A stretch of 64,000 bases of DNA from Fibrobacter sp. UWP2 (lineage in GTDB: Bacteria; Fibrobacterota; Fibrobacteria; Fibrobacterales; Fibrobacteraceae), in NCBI RefSeq assembly GCF_900141705.1, contig NZ_FQYM01000005.1:62001-126000 (forward strand). The letters run 5' to 3'. Shown here one piece after another: positions 1 through 8,024 of this stretch. The stretch's first letter is position 1. Every line of letters starts with the position of its first letter. The notes below the pieces were generated by a model, which saw only the letters and a program-made list of their open reading frames with translations, had not been told where the DNA came from and did not search any database. The position numbers and the translations under genes were made by a program.

Positions 1-1
1 C

Positions 2-1039
2 CTCGGTGAATACGAGTACCACAAGATGGAACCGATCGTCATCAAGGGCAAGGAAAAGGACAAGGCCAAGGTTATCAAGCAGTTGGTCGAAATCCTCCAG
101 AAGGCTATGAGCCAGTACTCCAAGTCTGCAACCTACGCCTCTGAAAAGTGGACCTTCCGTGCCACCAACAAGATGGGTATGCTCTTTGTGACCATGGCCG
201 CCAAGATCCGTGAACAGGAACTCAACGGCAAGAAGGAAGAAGAAAAGTTCGCAGAACGCATCGGTATTGTGCAACAGCTGCCGAGCTACTACGAACAGGC
301 TCGTCCGATTTTCCAGAAGAACATTGACCTTGCTCGTGACCAGGGCTTCTACAACAAGGACGTGGTCGAGGCCGAAGAAGGTTACATTGAAATGTACTAC
401 CAGGGCTGCGCCGTGTTCGTTGAAGTTGCCGATGCATTCGCCAACTCCCCGCTCCCCGACTCCGCCGCCATTGTGAAGGAGTATGTGGAATACGAAGGCG
501 CCGTCAAGGAAGACGCTATCGAAATGGCCCACGAAGACTTGGAAGCCTACCGTGAAGAGTTGAACACTCGTTCCGAAGGAGCCAAGCAGCTCGCCATTCC
601 GCAGTGTGCTACGGGTATCAAGGCTTCTGCTCACTACGGCATTGACAACCAGTGGACCGCTAAGTTGTTCGAACTCCTCAAGAGCTTGGACGAAAATAAC
701 GAAACGCTGAACACCAAGATCGAAAAGTTTGACCCGTCTACTTTGTTCGCAGACCCGTCTTACTTCAAGACGAAGGCTCGTTTGGAACAGATCTCCAAGT
801 CCGAAGTCATGACTCCGGAAGAACAGATCAACACCTACCGCGACATTATCAAGGACGCGAAGGCTGAAAACGAAAAGTTGAAGGCTGAACTCGCTGAATT
901 GAAGAAGCAGATGGAACCGGCTCCGTCCACCTCCATGGGTGGTATGGATGACGCCTCCATGGATGCTTCCGAACCGGCTCCTGCCCCTGCTGCCCCCGCC
1001 AAGAAGGCTTCGGGCAAGAAGAAAGGCAAGAAAAGGTAG
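2..1039 (+). CDS. Helical protein with basic Ala/Pro/Lys tail, 5'-truncated by window edge
   Basis: The frame is open to the left edge, so the gene starts outside the window; the first visible Met codon is at 26. The visible 345 residues are mostly charged, predicted helical sequence resembling TPR-type solenoids (inference; no clean 34-residue repeat was counted). A short coiled coil rich in Lys, Glu and Ala follows at about residues 270-300 of the visible part. The C-terminus is a low-complexity tail of Pro/Ala then Lys/Gly ending in KKKGKKR. It lies 190 bp upstream of the ExbB-ExbD-ExbD-AgmX operon on the same strand, which suggests a periplasmic or motor-associated partner, but no function can be read from the sequence. 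Confidence 0.75.
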   Translation, partial: LGEYEYHKMEPIVIKGKEKDKAKVIKQLVEILQKAMSQYSKSATYASEKWTFRATNKMGMLFVTMAAKIREQELNGKKEEEKFAERIGIVQQLPSYYEQARPIFQKNIDLARDQGFYNKDVVEAEEGYIEMYYQGCAVFVEVADAFANSPLPDSAAIVKEYVEYEGAVKEDAIEMAHEDLEAYREELNTRSEGAKQLAIPQCATGIKASAHYGIDNQWTAKLFELLKSLDENNETLNTKIEKFDPSTLFADPSYFKTKARLEQISKSEVMTPEEQINTYRDIIKDAKAENEKLKAELAELKKQMEPAPSTSMGGMDDASMDASEPAPAPAAPAKKASGKKKGKKR

Positions 1040-1058
1040 CGGTAAAAACAATTTTACT

Positions 1059-1084
1059 GGGGAACCTAGTTCATAGGGTTCCCC
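1059..1084 (+). terminator. Hairpin between the helical protein gene and the exbB-like gene
   Basis: GGGGAACC (1059-1066) pairs with GGTTCCCC (1077-1084) around a short loop. Only a weak T-rich tract follows, so it may be a leaky terminator or attenuator that lets transcription reach the downstream operon. Confidence 0.5.
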
Positions 1085-1229
1085 TTGATTGTAGGGTTTT
1101 AGGGCGGTTTTAGAGGCGGTAAAGAAAGTTTTACAGCCTCCTACCCTCCCAAAATGCTCTAAAAAAAATAAATATGAACGAAGAATTTCAAAAAACAAAC
1201 CAAAAACAACACTCGAAAGGAGTACTCTA

Positions 1230-1850
1230 ATGTCTAAAATGCTTCAATCTTTCAGCCCCGAATCCGATGGTTGGCAGTTCATGTGGATCATCTTGGCCGT
1301 GTTCATCATCGGTCTCGGTTTCTCCATTGAACGTATTGTCTACATCATGGTGAAGAGCTCTAAGGGCCGCGCTAAGTTCCTCGCTGACTTCGGTAAGCTG
1401 ATCAGCTCTCAGAACTTCGACCAGGCTTTGAGCCTGGCTAATGCAACGAACCTCCCGGTCGCTCGCATTATGTCTGCCATTGTCAGCAACCGTGCCGGTG
1501 GCCGCGAACAGATGCAGGCCGCTTGCGACGCTGTGTTCCTGACTGAAGCTCCGCGTCTGACTCGTTACGTTAGCATTGTCCAGGTTATGGCTTCCATCTC
1601 TACGTTGCTCGGACTTATGGGTACGATTTACGGTCTGATCTTCACATTCGACGCTGTGGCTAACAAACCGGCTTCTGAACGTGCTAAGGCTCTTGCCGAC
1701 GGTATCGCTATCGCTATGGGTACGACGCTCCTCGGACTTCTCTCCGCTGTGCCTCTCCTGGTCATCGTGGGTATCCTCAACATGAACTCCGAACGCCTTA
1801 TCCAGGAAATGGAAGAAAAGGGCCTCAAGATTATCAACTCCCTCTCCTAA
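1230..1850 (+). CDS. MotA/TolQ/ExbB proton channel family protein
   Basis: The 206-residue product matches the small ExbB/TolQ family: a first membrane segment at about residues 15-38, a cytoplasmic loop, and two more segments at about 110-135 and 155-180. Proteins of this family form a pentameric inner-membrane channel that couples proton flow to work in the envelope through ExbD/TolR partners. A good Shine-Dalgarno (AAAGGAG at 1216-1222) fixes the start. Two ExbD-like genes and a TonB-tail gene follow closely, so the four genes form one operon and probably one machine. The operon layout (one Q-type, two R-type, one AgmX-type) recalls Tol/Ton and the myxobacterial Agl-Glt motor; the exact role is inferred. 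Confidence 0.9.
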   Translation: MSKMLQSFSPESDGWQFMWIILAVFIIGLGFSIERIVYIMVKSSKGRAKFLADFGKLISSQNFDQALSLANATNLPVARIMSAIVSNRAGGREQMQAACDAVFLTEAPRLTRYVSIVQVMASISTLLGLMGTIYGLIFTFDAVANKPASERAKALADGIAIAMGTTLLGLLSAVPLLVIVGILNMNSERLIQEMEEKGLKIINSLS

Positions 1851-1888
1851 TCATTAACCGAGAGTAATTTTAACTGGAGTTATAAAAC

Positions 1889-2785
1889 ATGGCAAAACAA
1901 TTAAAGAAATCAGCTAAGCCTGAAGAACCGGATTTGCTCCCGGCGATGGGCTTGTTCACTATTCTGATTCCTATGCTTTTGACCATGACGGCTTTCTCTA
2001 AGCTTGCTATTGTCGAAGTCAATCTGCCTGAACGTAGTATGATGCAGATGGACAACGAAACGCCTCCGGAACCGGACCAGCAAGCATTGAACTTGTCCCT
2101 CGCTATCACCAGCGATTACCTTGTGATTGGTGCTCGCGGTGGTTTCCAGCCGAACGTCTATTTCAAGGAAATGTGGACGTTCCGCTGCAAGTCCGATGCC
2201 AAGCTCATTACGCATTCCATGGAAGACGTGAAGTCAGTAGTAGAAAGCGGTCACGGCCCCAAGTGCAAAGATGGCTCTGAGATGGATAAAGAGAAGTATC
2301 TCTATGAAATCGAAAGCATCGAGCTCTGGGCTATCCAAAAGGAATCTGAAGAAGATCCCGGCAAGGTTATTTGGGCTGTCTACTCCAATGGTGGTAGTGC
2401 CGAAGAACCCGTTGCCGACAGTGCCTACGTAGATGGCAACAACAACTTCATCGCATTGCCGGGTGAAGGTGCCATGGGCCTTACTCCGCCGCCGGCTCTT
2501 AAGAAGCCTGCTGCCGGTGTTGCCCTCGCTACCCTTACTCCGAACTCTGCTCGTACGCTCAAACCGGATGTCGCTGCGAAGAACATAATCTATCCGCTTT
2601 CCGCTTACGACCTGATTGCGAAGGACCTCATTGCTATCCACACGCAGTTTATTGACCTCGAAGACGTTGATAACATTATTATCGTGGCAAACGATGATAC
2701 TCAATTTGACAAGATCATCCAGCTCATGGACCGTTCCAAGGAAGCTGGGTTCACCAAGATCAATCTTGCTAAGTTGGGAGGTTAA
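1889..2785 (+). CDS. ExbD/TolR-like protein, long form lacking the conserved membrane Asp
   Basis: The 298-residue protein has a short basic cytoplasmic N-terminus, one membrane segment at about residues 16-38 and a large periplasmic domain, the ExbD/TolR layout but roughly twice the usual length. Lined up with the next gene product, the residue expected to be the protonated Asp of the membrane segment (Asp21 there) is Gly21 here. The extra periplasmic length has Cys residues at about 96, 114 and 120 and ends in a region (VDNIIIVANDDTQFDKIIQLMD) typical of ExbD C-terminal folds. It starts 38 bp after the channel gene behind ACTGGAGTT. It may be a structural or regulatory partner instead of a proton-conducting one. 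Confidence 0.8.
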   Translation: MAKQLKKSAKPEEPDLLPAMGLFTILIPMLLTMTAFSKLAIVEVNLPERSMMQMDNETPPEPDQQALNLSLAITSDYLVIGARGGFQPNVYFKEMWTFRCKSDAKLITHSMEDVKSVVESGHGPKCKDGSEMDKEKYLYEIESIELWAIQKESEEDPGKVIWAVYSNGGSAEEPVADSAYVDGNNNFIALPGEGAMGLTPPPALKKPAAGVALATLTPNSARTLKPDVAAKNIIYPLSAYDLIAKDLIAIHTQFIDLEDVDNIIIVANDDTQFDKIIQLMDRSKEAGFTKINLAKLGG

Positions 2786-2787
2786 TC

Positions 2788-3282
2788 ATGGCTAGAAGAA
2801 CTCGTAAATATAGCGAAGACGTACCTTTTTCATTGACCTCCATGATGGACATGATGACCATCATTCTGGTGTTCATGATTAAGAACATGGATGCTGAAGG
2901 TCAGCTCTTGACTCAGGCCGAAAACTTGATTCTTCCGATTTCTACGTCGAAGATCCAGCCGAAGACCGTGTCGCTGACTGTCGTGGTCGATGCGAACTAT
3001 GTTATTGCCGATAATGAACAAGTCGTGCCGACGCCCGACGTTCTTGCTCAGGAAGACCTGCTTGTGACCAGGCTGGACGAAATCCTGAAGGACCGTCGCG
3101 CCATTGAACAGGAACACGCTCTTAAGATGGGCCTTCCTGCCGATGAAGCCGGTAACATCATTGTCCAGATCGACAAGAATATCCCGTACGATGTAATGTA
3201 TAAGGTGATGGCCACTTGCGGCTTCTCCGGTTACACGAACATCGCGTTCGCCGTGATGCAAAAGAACGGCGGGGAGGAATAA
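2788..3282 (+). CDS. ExbD/TolR family biopolymer transport protein
   Basis: This 164-residue protein has the ExbD/TolR layout: basic N-terminus, one membrane helix at about residues 15-33 with the conserved Asp (Asp21, in LTSMMDMMT), and a periplasmic domain with the family's C-terminal pattern (VQIDKNIPYDVMYKVM). Asp21 is the expected proton-carrying residue of the channel complex. It begins 3 bp after the preceding ExbD-like gene and is followed 2 bp later by the AgmX-tail gene, so the products are probably made together. Confidence 0.9.
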   Translation: MARRTRKYSEDVPFSLTSMMDMMTIILVFMIKNMDAEGQLLTQAENLILPISTSKIQPKTVSLTVVVDANYVIADNEQVVPTPDVLAQEDLLVTRLDEILKDRRAIEQEHALKMGLPADEAGNIIVQIDKNIPYDVMYKVMATCGFSGYTNIAFAVMQKNGGEE

Positions 3283-3284
3283 CT

Positions 3285-4220
3285 ATGGCTAAGAAAAAAG
3301 AACAAGTAGATCCGTTAGTAGCGTCTCTAATGCCGGAATCCGACAAGAAGATGGGCGCCATCGCCGGTATCTCCTTGCTTGTCGCTCTTGCAATTTCTCT
3401 GTGGGCTTCCATGTACGAAGCTGTGGTCGACGAAGTGATCTTCGAAGAATCTGCAGCTGAAGACCTCTCCGCTTCCATGATGATGGAAGAGAAGAAGGAA
3501 GAGAAGAAAGAAGAGAAGAAGAAAGAAGAGCCCAAGAAGCCTCGTAAAAAGGCCGGTGGCGGTGGTAAGCCGCGTGGTAAGGGCCAGCCGAACGCTCCGC
3601 AGACTCGCGGCGTGCTCAAGCTCCTTACTGCCCAGACCAAGAACGCCAGTGCCGGTGCTTACGATTTGATGAAGAACCAGAAGTTCTCCAAGGACATCGA
3701 CAAGGTGCTCAAGGACGTGGCGGGCCTCCAGACTACGGGTAAGACCGTGCTCGGCGGTCGTCGCGGTAAGGCTGACGGTGGCTTCAACGAAGGTTACGCA
3801 GAAGGCGGTTCCGGTGGTATCGGTGACGGCTTGGCCGGCCTCCTCGGCGGTGGTGGCGGTGGTATCGCTACCAAGGCTAAGGGTTCCATCAAGACTCCGT
3901 CTGAACGCGATATCGACATGGGTGCCGGTGGTGGATCTCGTTCCGCTGCAGACATCATGAAGGTCGTGCGTCAGCGTACTCCGGGCCTGCGCCACATCTA
4001 TAACAAGTTCCTGAAGAAGAAACCGGGATTCCAGGGTAAGGTTACCTTGAAGTTCACGATTGCTCCGGGTGGCGAAGTTATCAGCATTTCCATTGCTTCT
4101 TCTACAACTGGTTACGGCGAATTTGACGGCGAAGTCAAAACCGCTGTGAGCCGCTGGAAGTTCAGCAAGGTGAAATCCGGTAACACGACGGTTACGATTC
4201 CGTTCACGTTCTCCGAATAA
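3285..4220 (+). CDS. AgmX/PglI C-terminal-domain protein (TonB-like energy transducer)
   Basis: The 311-residue product has a short cytoplasmic N-terminus, one membrane helix at about residues 22-42, a Glu/Lys-rich stretch (about 65-90), a Gly-rich spacer (about 170-215) and a TonB-like C-terminal domain (about 225-311) of the AgmX/PglI type, with VTLKFTIAPGGEV and a final beta strand VTIPFTF. TonB-like proteins reach across the periplasm and pass force from the ExbB/ExbD motor to outer-membrane partners. The start at 3285 is chosen because GGGGAGG lies just upstream, overlapping the end of the preceding gene; the frame is open further back to 3216 but lacks a ribosome site. Last gene of the operon, followed by a strong terminator. 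Confidence 0.88.
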   Translation: MAKKKEQVDPLVASLMPESDKKMGAIAGISLLVALAISLWASMYEAVVDEVIFEESAAEDLSASMMMEEKKEEKKEEKKKEEPKKPRKKAGGGGKPRGKGQPNAPQTRGVLKLLTAQTKNASAGAYDLMKNQKFSKDIDKVLKDVAGLQTTGKTVLGGRRGKADGGFNEGYAEGGSGGIGDGLAGLLGGGGGGIATKAKGSIKTPSERDIDMGAGGGSRSAADIMKVVRQRTPGLRHIYNKFLKKKPGFQGKVTLKFTIAPGGEVISISIASSTTGYGEFDGEVKTAVSRWKFSKVKSGNTTVTIPFTFSE

Positions 4221-4256
4221 TTCTCAAGAACTACACGCTTTTAGTGTAAAAAGAGA

Positions 4257-4284
4257 GACCAGGCCTAAAAGCCTGGTCTTTTTT
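4257..4284 (+). terminator. Rho-independent terminator of the ExbB/ExbD/AgmX operon
   Basis: GACCAGGC (4257-4264) pairs perfectly with GCCTGGTC (4271-4278), followed by a run of T. It closes the motor operon. Confidence 0.92.
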
Positions 4285-4354
4285 GCATTTTTTTGTTGCG
4301 TTTTTGCAAGAATAAAACTAACTTTATGGTAGAATTTTCAATAGGAGTCATCCA

Positions 4355-5641
4355 ATGAACTTAAGATCTGCTGCTGCAGTTGGTGTTGCTTTCGGCATCC
4401 TCGGTGTGGGGTCCGCCTTCGCAACTTTCGCTCGCATTGAATCTATGGGCAAGAATACGACTTACATTATGGACGATGTGAGTATCTTCGATAACCCTGC
4501 GAATATCAACCTTTATCCGAACTACTTGATTGGTGGCTTCGGTCCTTACACGCAGAACGTCCCTGTTGGCGAAAACCAGGATCCGCAGCATCCGGATTTC
4601 GGAGGCATCTTCAGCATCTCCATGGGTGACGAAAACAATCCGGATCCGCGCCTCTCCATCGGTGGCTTGTTCGGTCGTTTCTCTGAACTTACCATGTACA
4701 TCCCCGATGTTGTCATTGGTGAAGGCAATACCGCTACCGTTACTCCCGAAACCGTGACGAACTTCGATGGCTTCTTGGGTGGCACGCTTACGAACGGCGA
4801 CGCATGGGGCTTGCACGTTTACATCGCTCACCAGGATGGTGGCTACAAAACTCCGAGCGGCACCTACCAGGTCGACAAGAATGCATACGCCTCCATCGTC
4901 CAGGCTGATGGTGGTTTGAACCTCCAGTTCGGTGGCAACATCGACTTCGAGTTCAGCTTTGGTTTGGCTCGTATCCAGTATGGACCGGAACACCAGGACT
5001 TCTTTGATGATGGCGATTTCTCCTTCTTGGCCAAGTCTCGTGCCTTCTTCACTCTCGAAGCTCTTGATGGTGAATTGGTCCCGGCTTTCAGCATGAAGTT
5101 GATCCAGGCTCCTGGCATCGAGGATGACCGTGCCATGGCCGGCCTCGGCATTAACGTCGCTTTGGATCGCGGCTTCTTCTGGTTGGGCGCCGACTTCATT
5201 TGGAACAAGATGAAGGCTCACGACTGGATGATTGACGATATCACTGGTGTTGCTACTTACAACGCCAACAACGATGAGGATCCTGCTTGGGATGAACGCA
5301 AGGATATCGGCGGCATGATCAGCTTCGGTATCGAACGCAACATTTGGTGGGATTGGTTCGTGATCCGCGTTGGCGGCAAGAAGTCCATCCTTTACACGCA
5401 GTGCGATGTGGATGACAAGAACCAGGGCAAGAATGGCATTTGCAACGATACTGGTAACTTCTTCTCGACGAACCCGCTTGCCGATGGTTCCTCTGAAGAC
5501 CACGTTGGCTTTGGCTTCGGTATCAACATCGAAGAAAAACTCAAGATTGACGTGACCGTTGCCGAAGACATGCTGTTCCGCAACCCGTTCCAGGGTGAAG
5601 GCCGCATCTTCTCCAGAATCGACGCCACCTATAGTTTCTAA
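4355..5641 (+). CDS. Secreted outer-membrane beta-barrel-like protein
   Basis: The 428-residue protein begins with a Sec signal peptide (cleavage near residues 22-24, after GSAFA) and continues with Gly/aromatic-rich alternating strands ending in ATYSF, a terminal Phe typical of outer-membrane barrels. The region after the signal (MDDVSIFDNPANINLYPNY) resembles uncharacterised Fibrobacter/Bacteroidota-type membrane proteins. A GGAGT ribosome site lies at 4344-4348. It stands alone between two terminators, just downstream of the motor operon, so it could be an outer-membrane partner, but that is only positional inference. Confidence 0.75.
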   Translation: MNLRSAAAVGVAFGILGVGSAFATFARIESMGKNTTYIMDDVSIFDNPANINLYPNYLIGGFGPYTQNVPVGENQDPQHPDFGGIFSISMGDENNPDPRLSIGGLFGRFSELTMYIPDVVIGEGNTATVTPETVTNFDGFLGGTLTNGDAWGLHVYIAHQDGGYKTPSGTYQVDKNAYASIVQADGGLNLQFGGNIDFEFSFGLARIQYGPEHQDFFDDGDFSFLAKSRAFFTLEALDGELVPAFSMKLIQAPGIEDDRAMAGLGINVALDRGFFWLGADFIWNKMKAHDWMIDDITGVATYNANNDEDPAWDERKDIGGMISFGIERNIWWDWFVIRVGGKKSILYTQCDVDDKNQGKNGICNDTGNFFSTNPLADGSSEDHVGFGFGINIEEKLKIDVTVAEDMLFRNPFQGEGRIFSRIDATYSF

Positions 5642-5668
5642 TAGCAGTTTGAATTTTTGAAAAGAAGA

Positions 5669-5694
5669 CGTGCTCTCGGGCACGCCTTTTTTTT
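5669..5694 (+). terminator. Terminator after the beta-barrel gene
   Basis: CGTGC (5669-5673) pairs with GCACG (5680-5684) and is followed by CC and eight T. A short but typical rho-independent terminator. Confidence 0.8.
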
Positions 5695-5723
5695 GTGGAA
5701 TGTGCATTTTCTATTTTTAGGCT

Positions 5724-6083
5724 ATGAGAAAAATTGTATTGCTGCTTTCGGCGCTTGTCCTTTTGGGTTGCACAGAGCCTTCGGAACGCATAGAGAAAAA
5801 ACTGGAGGCATACCTGCAGGAGGACCTCAAGTTTATGGTCGCCGAGACGATGCATGCCTCGGGCAAGGTGGCGTTGCTGGACGAGCCGTATTACCGTGTA
5901 AAGGACTTTCGTTTGTTCGAAGGTGCGTCGGCAGAGATCTACTCGGCCTACGCCGAGGTGGACTTCTTTATTTACAAGGACATTGCCATGCACGAGAAGC
6001 GCAAGTACCGCTACGACGCCGCCTCGCGCCACTGGGACCGCTATTTGAAGACGCTGCTATTTGGCAAGGATTCAGTCCAATAG
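5724..6083 (+). CDS. Small lipoprotein, function unknown
   Basis: A 119-residue protein with a lipoprotein signal peptide: MRKIVLLLSALVLLGC, with the lipobox LLGC placing the lipidated Cys at residue 16. The mature part is charged and aromatic with no recognisable domain. The start has no Shine-Dalgarno; a TATTTT box ends only 6 nt before the ATG, suggesting a leaderless transcript. It sits between the barrel gene and mreB and appears to be monocistronic. Confidence 0.75.
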   Translation: MRKIVLLLSALVLLGCTEPSERIEKKLEAYLQEDLKFMVAETMHASGKVALLDEPYYRVKDFRLFEGASAEIYSAYAEVDFFIYKDIAMHEKRKYRYDAASRHWDRYLKTLLFGKDSVQ

Positions 6084-6104
6084 CCTATACATTTTGTTGT
6101 GAAA

Positions 6105-6113
6105 TGCTATATT
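6105..6113 (+). promoter_or_regulatory. Extended -10 promoter for the mre operon
   Basis: ATGCTATATT has a TGC extension before a TATATT -10 box (6108-6113). No good -35 is seen at 17 bp. Transcription would start near 6120, leaving a leader of about 30 nt before mreB. Confidence 0.5.
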
Positions 6114-6150
6114 TTTTTTAAAAGTTCCACTTTAAAAAAAGGGCACTATT

Positions 6151-7173
6151 TTGTTCGGTCTTTTTTCTTGCGATATCGGTATTGATCTTGGCACGGCGAA
6201 CACTTTGGTCCACGTAGCCGGCCAGGGCATTGTCATTAACGAACCTACGGTGATTGCTGTGGACAGCAAGAACAACCGTGTTTCTGCCATTGGCTTTGAA
6301 GCCAAGAAGATGCTTGGCCGTACGCCCGGCGAAGTCCGTGCCGTGCGCCCCATGCGCGATGGCGTGATTGCCGATTTTGAATTGGTGGAAACCCTCCTCC
6401 AGACATTTATCAAGCGCGTGCAAAAATACCCGCTGTGGATGGTGAAACCTCGTGTGGTGGTTGGCGTGCCCAGCGGCATTACCGAAGTCGAAAAGCGTGC
6501 CGTGATTGACGCGGCCCGCCAGGCCGGTGCGAAGGAAGTTCACCTAGTACATGAACCGATGGCTGCTGCCGTTGGTATGGGCATCCCTGTCGAAGACCCC
6601 GTGGGTAACATGATTGTCGACATCGGTGGCGGCACTTCCGATATCGCCGTGATTGCATTGAACGGTACGGTCTGCAACGCTTCAGTTCGTGTAGGTGGCG
6701 ACGAGATGGACGACGCGATTGTGCGTTACCTCCGTACGATGTACAACCTCCAGGTGGGCGAGAGCACTGCCGAACAGATCAAGATCCAGATTGGTTCTGC
6801 TAGCCCGCTCGACGAAGAATTGACGATGGAAGTGAAGGGCCACGACTTTATTGCGGGAATGCCTCGCACGATGACCATCAAGAGCGAAGAAATTCGCGAA
6901 GCCCTGAACGAACCTGTAACGGCGATTATCGAGGCTGTGAAACAGGCTCTCAGCATGACTCCGGCCGAACTCTCTGCCGATATTTACGACAAGGGTATCA
7001 TCATGACCGGTGGAGCTTCGCAGTTGCGCGGTTTTGATGAACGCATCCGCAAGGAGACGGGTCTTTCGGTGAACGTGATTGACGACGCCCTGGTTTGTGT
7101 TTGCAAGGGTGCAGCTCGCATTCTCGAAGACCTTGACAAGTATCGTCCTGTTTTGATCGCTTCTTCTAACTAG
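6151..7173 (+). CDS. mreB: Rod shape-determining protein MreB
   Basis: MreB is the bacterial actin that organises elongasome wall synthesis under the inner membrane. The 340-residue product has the actin phosphate-1 motif DIGIDLGTANTLV near the N-terminus, the phosphate-2 motif VDIGGGTSDIAVIAL at about 155-170 and the adenosine motif MTGGASQLRGFD at about 285. Length is normal for the family. The start is a TTG at 6151 just before FGLFSCDIGIDLG; no in-frame ATG exists at the correct place, and GGG at 6141-6143 is the only ribosome-site candidate. It heads mreB-mreC-mreD-mrdA-rodA. Confidence 0.95.
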   Translation: MFGLFSCDIGIDLGTANTLVHVAGQGIVINEPTVIAVDSKNNRVSAIGFEAKKMLGRTPGEVRAVRPMRDGVIADFELVETLLQTFIKRVQKYPLWMVKPRVVVGVPSGITEVEKRAVIDAARQAGAKEVHLVHEPMAAAVGMGIPVEDPVGNMIVDIGGGTSDIAVIALNGTVCNASVRVGGDEMDDAIVRYLRTMYNLQVGESTAEQIKIQIGSASPLDEELTMEVKGHDFIAGMPRTMTIKSEEIREALNEPVTAIIEAVKQALSMTPAELSADIYDKGIIMTGGASQLRGFDERIRKETGLSVNVIDDALVCVCKGAARILEDLDKYRPVLIASSN

Positions 7174-7196
7174 CACAAACACCATACCGCAGTTCG

Positions 7197-8024
7197 ATGC
7201 TTAGGGCTTTCCGCTTTATTGTCGACTTGTTTACGCAAAGGCACGGTATTGTTGCCTTTGTGTTCTTCTTGCTGGTCGGTCTTTTGATGAGGCAGGCTCC
7301 CGACATCGTGAAAAACAGCATTGTCTCTACGGTATTGGGAACCGTGTTTTACCCTGCGCAAATGGTGATTTCGTCGGTGGACGCCTTCCGTTCTGTGGCT
7401 GCCGAAAACGAACACCTTAAAGAAGAAAACGCAAGGCTCCGCCAAGAGACTTACTATGCGAGCGAGGGATTGCAAGAATTGGCCCGACTCCACACCTTGG
7501 TCCGTTTTGACGACAAGTGGGATTACCCGATTGTGACGGCACGTGTGGTAGGGCACAATGCGGGGCGTTTTTTGACGACGCTTGTGATTAACCGTGGTAC
7601 GCGGCACGGCGTTAAAGAGAATATGCCGGTTTTCTCGATGAATGGCCTGGTTGGCAAAATCACCAAGGCGTCGTATGCGCATTCACGAGTGCAGCTGCTG
7701 GTGGACCCGAACCTTAAGTTGTCTGTACTTGAACGCAGGACGCGTGTGGTTGGCTTCTTGGAATCGGTGGATGGCCATTTGCTTACGGCGATGGTCCCGA
7801 CGCATGCAGGCGTCAAGGAAGGCGACACGCTCATCACCTCTGGCCTGGGCGGCATTTTTCCCAAGGGTATCCCTGTGGGTACGGTAAAGGCGGTTCGCGA
7901 ATCGGACCTCGATGTGATGCGCCTTATGGATGTGGCTCCGTTCCAAGAGTTTTCGACGCTTGAAGAAGTCTTTGTGATGGAAAAGGATCCCGAGTGGATT
8001 ATCCAGGAGTTGTTGGATGAATAA
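7197..8024 (+). CDS. mreC: Rod shape-determining protein MreC
   Basis: A 275-residue bitopic inner-membrane protein: one membrane helix at about residues 17-37, a periplasmic coiled coil at about 65-95 (SVAAENEHLKEENARLRQE) and the MreC beta domain, with VGKITKASYAHSRVQLLVDP and GLGGIFPKGIPVGTV. It links MreB filaments to PBP2/RodA. The start codon lies 23 bp after mreB and the 3' end overlaps mreD by 8 bp, consistent with coupled translation. Confidence 0.94.
   Translation: MLRAFRFIVDLFTQRHGIVAFVFFLLVGLLMRQAPDIVKNSIVSTVLGTVFYPAQMVISSVDAFRSVAAENEHLKEENARLRQETYYASEGLQELARLHTLVRFDDKWDYPIVTARVVGHNAGRFLTTLVINRGTRHGVKENMPVFSMNGLVGKITKASYAHSRVQLLVDPNLKLSVLERRTRVVGFLESVDGHLLTAMVPTHAGVKEGDTLITSGLGGIFPKGIPVGTVKAVRESDLDVMRLMDVAPFQEFSTLEEVFVMEKDPEWIIQELLDE

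Noticed and set aside
4361-5707. Long minus-strand open frame (448 codons) across the beta-barrel gene
   Set aside because: It mirrors a plus-strand gene with a signal peptide, ribosome site and barrel pattern; its own sequence has no domain and no ribosome site.
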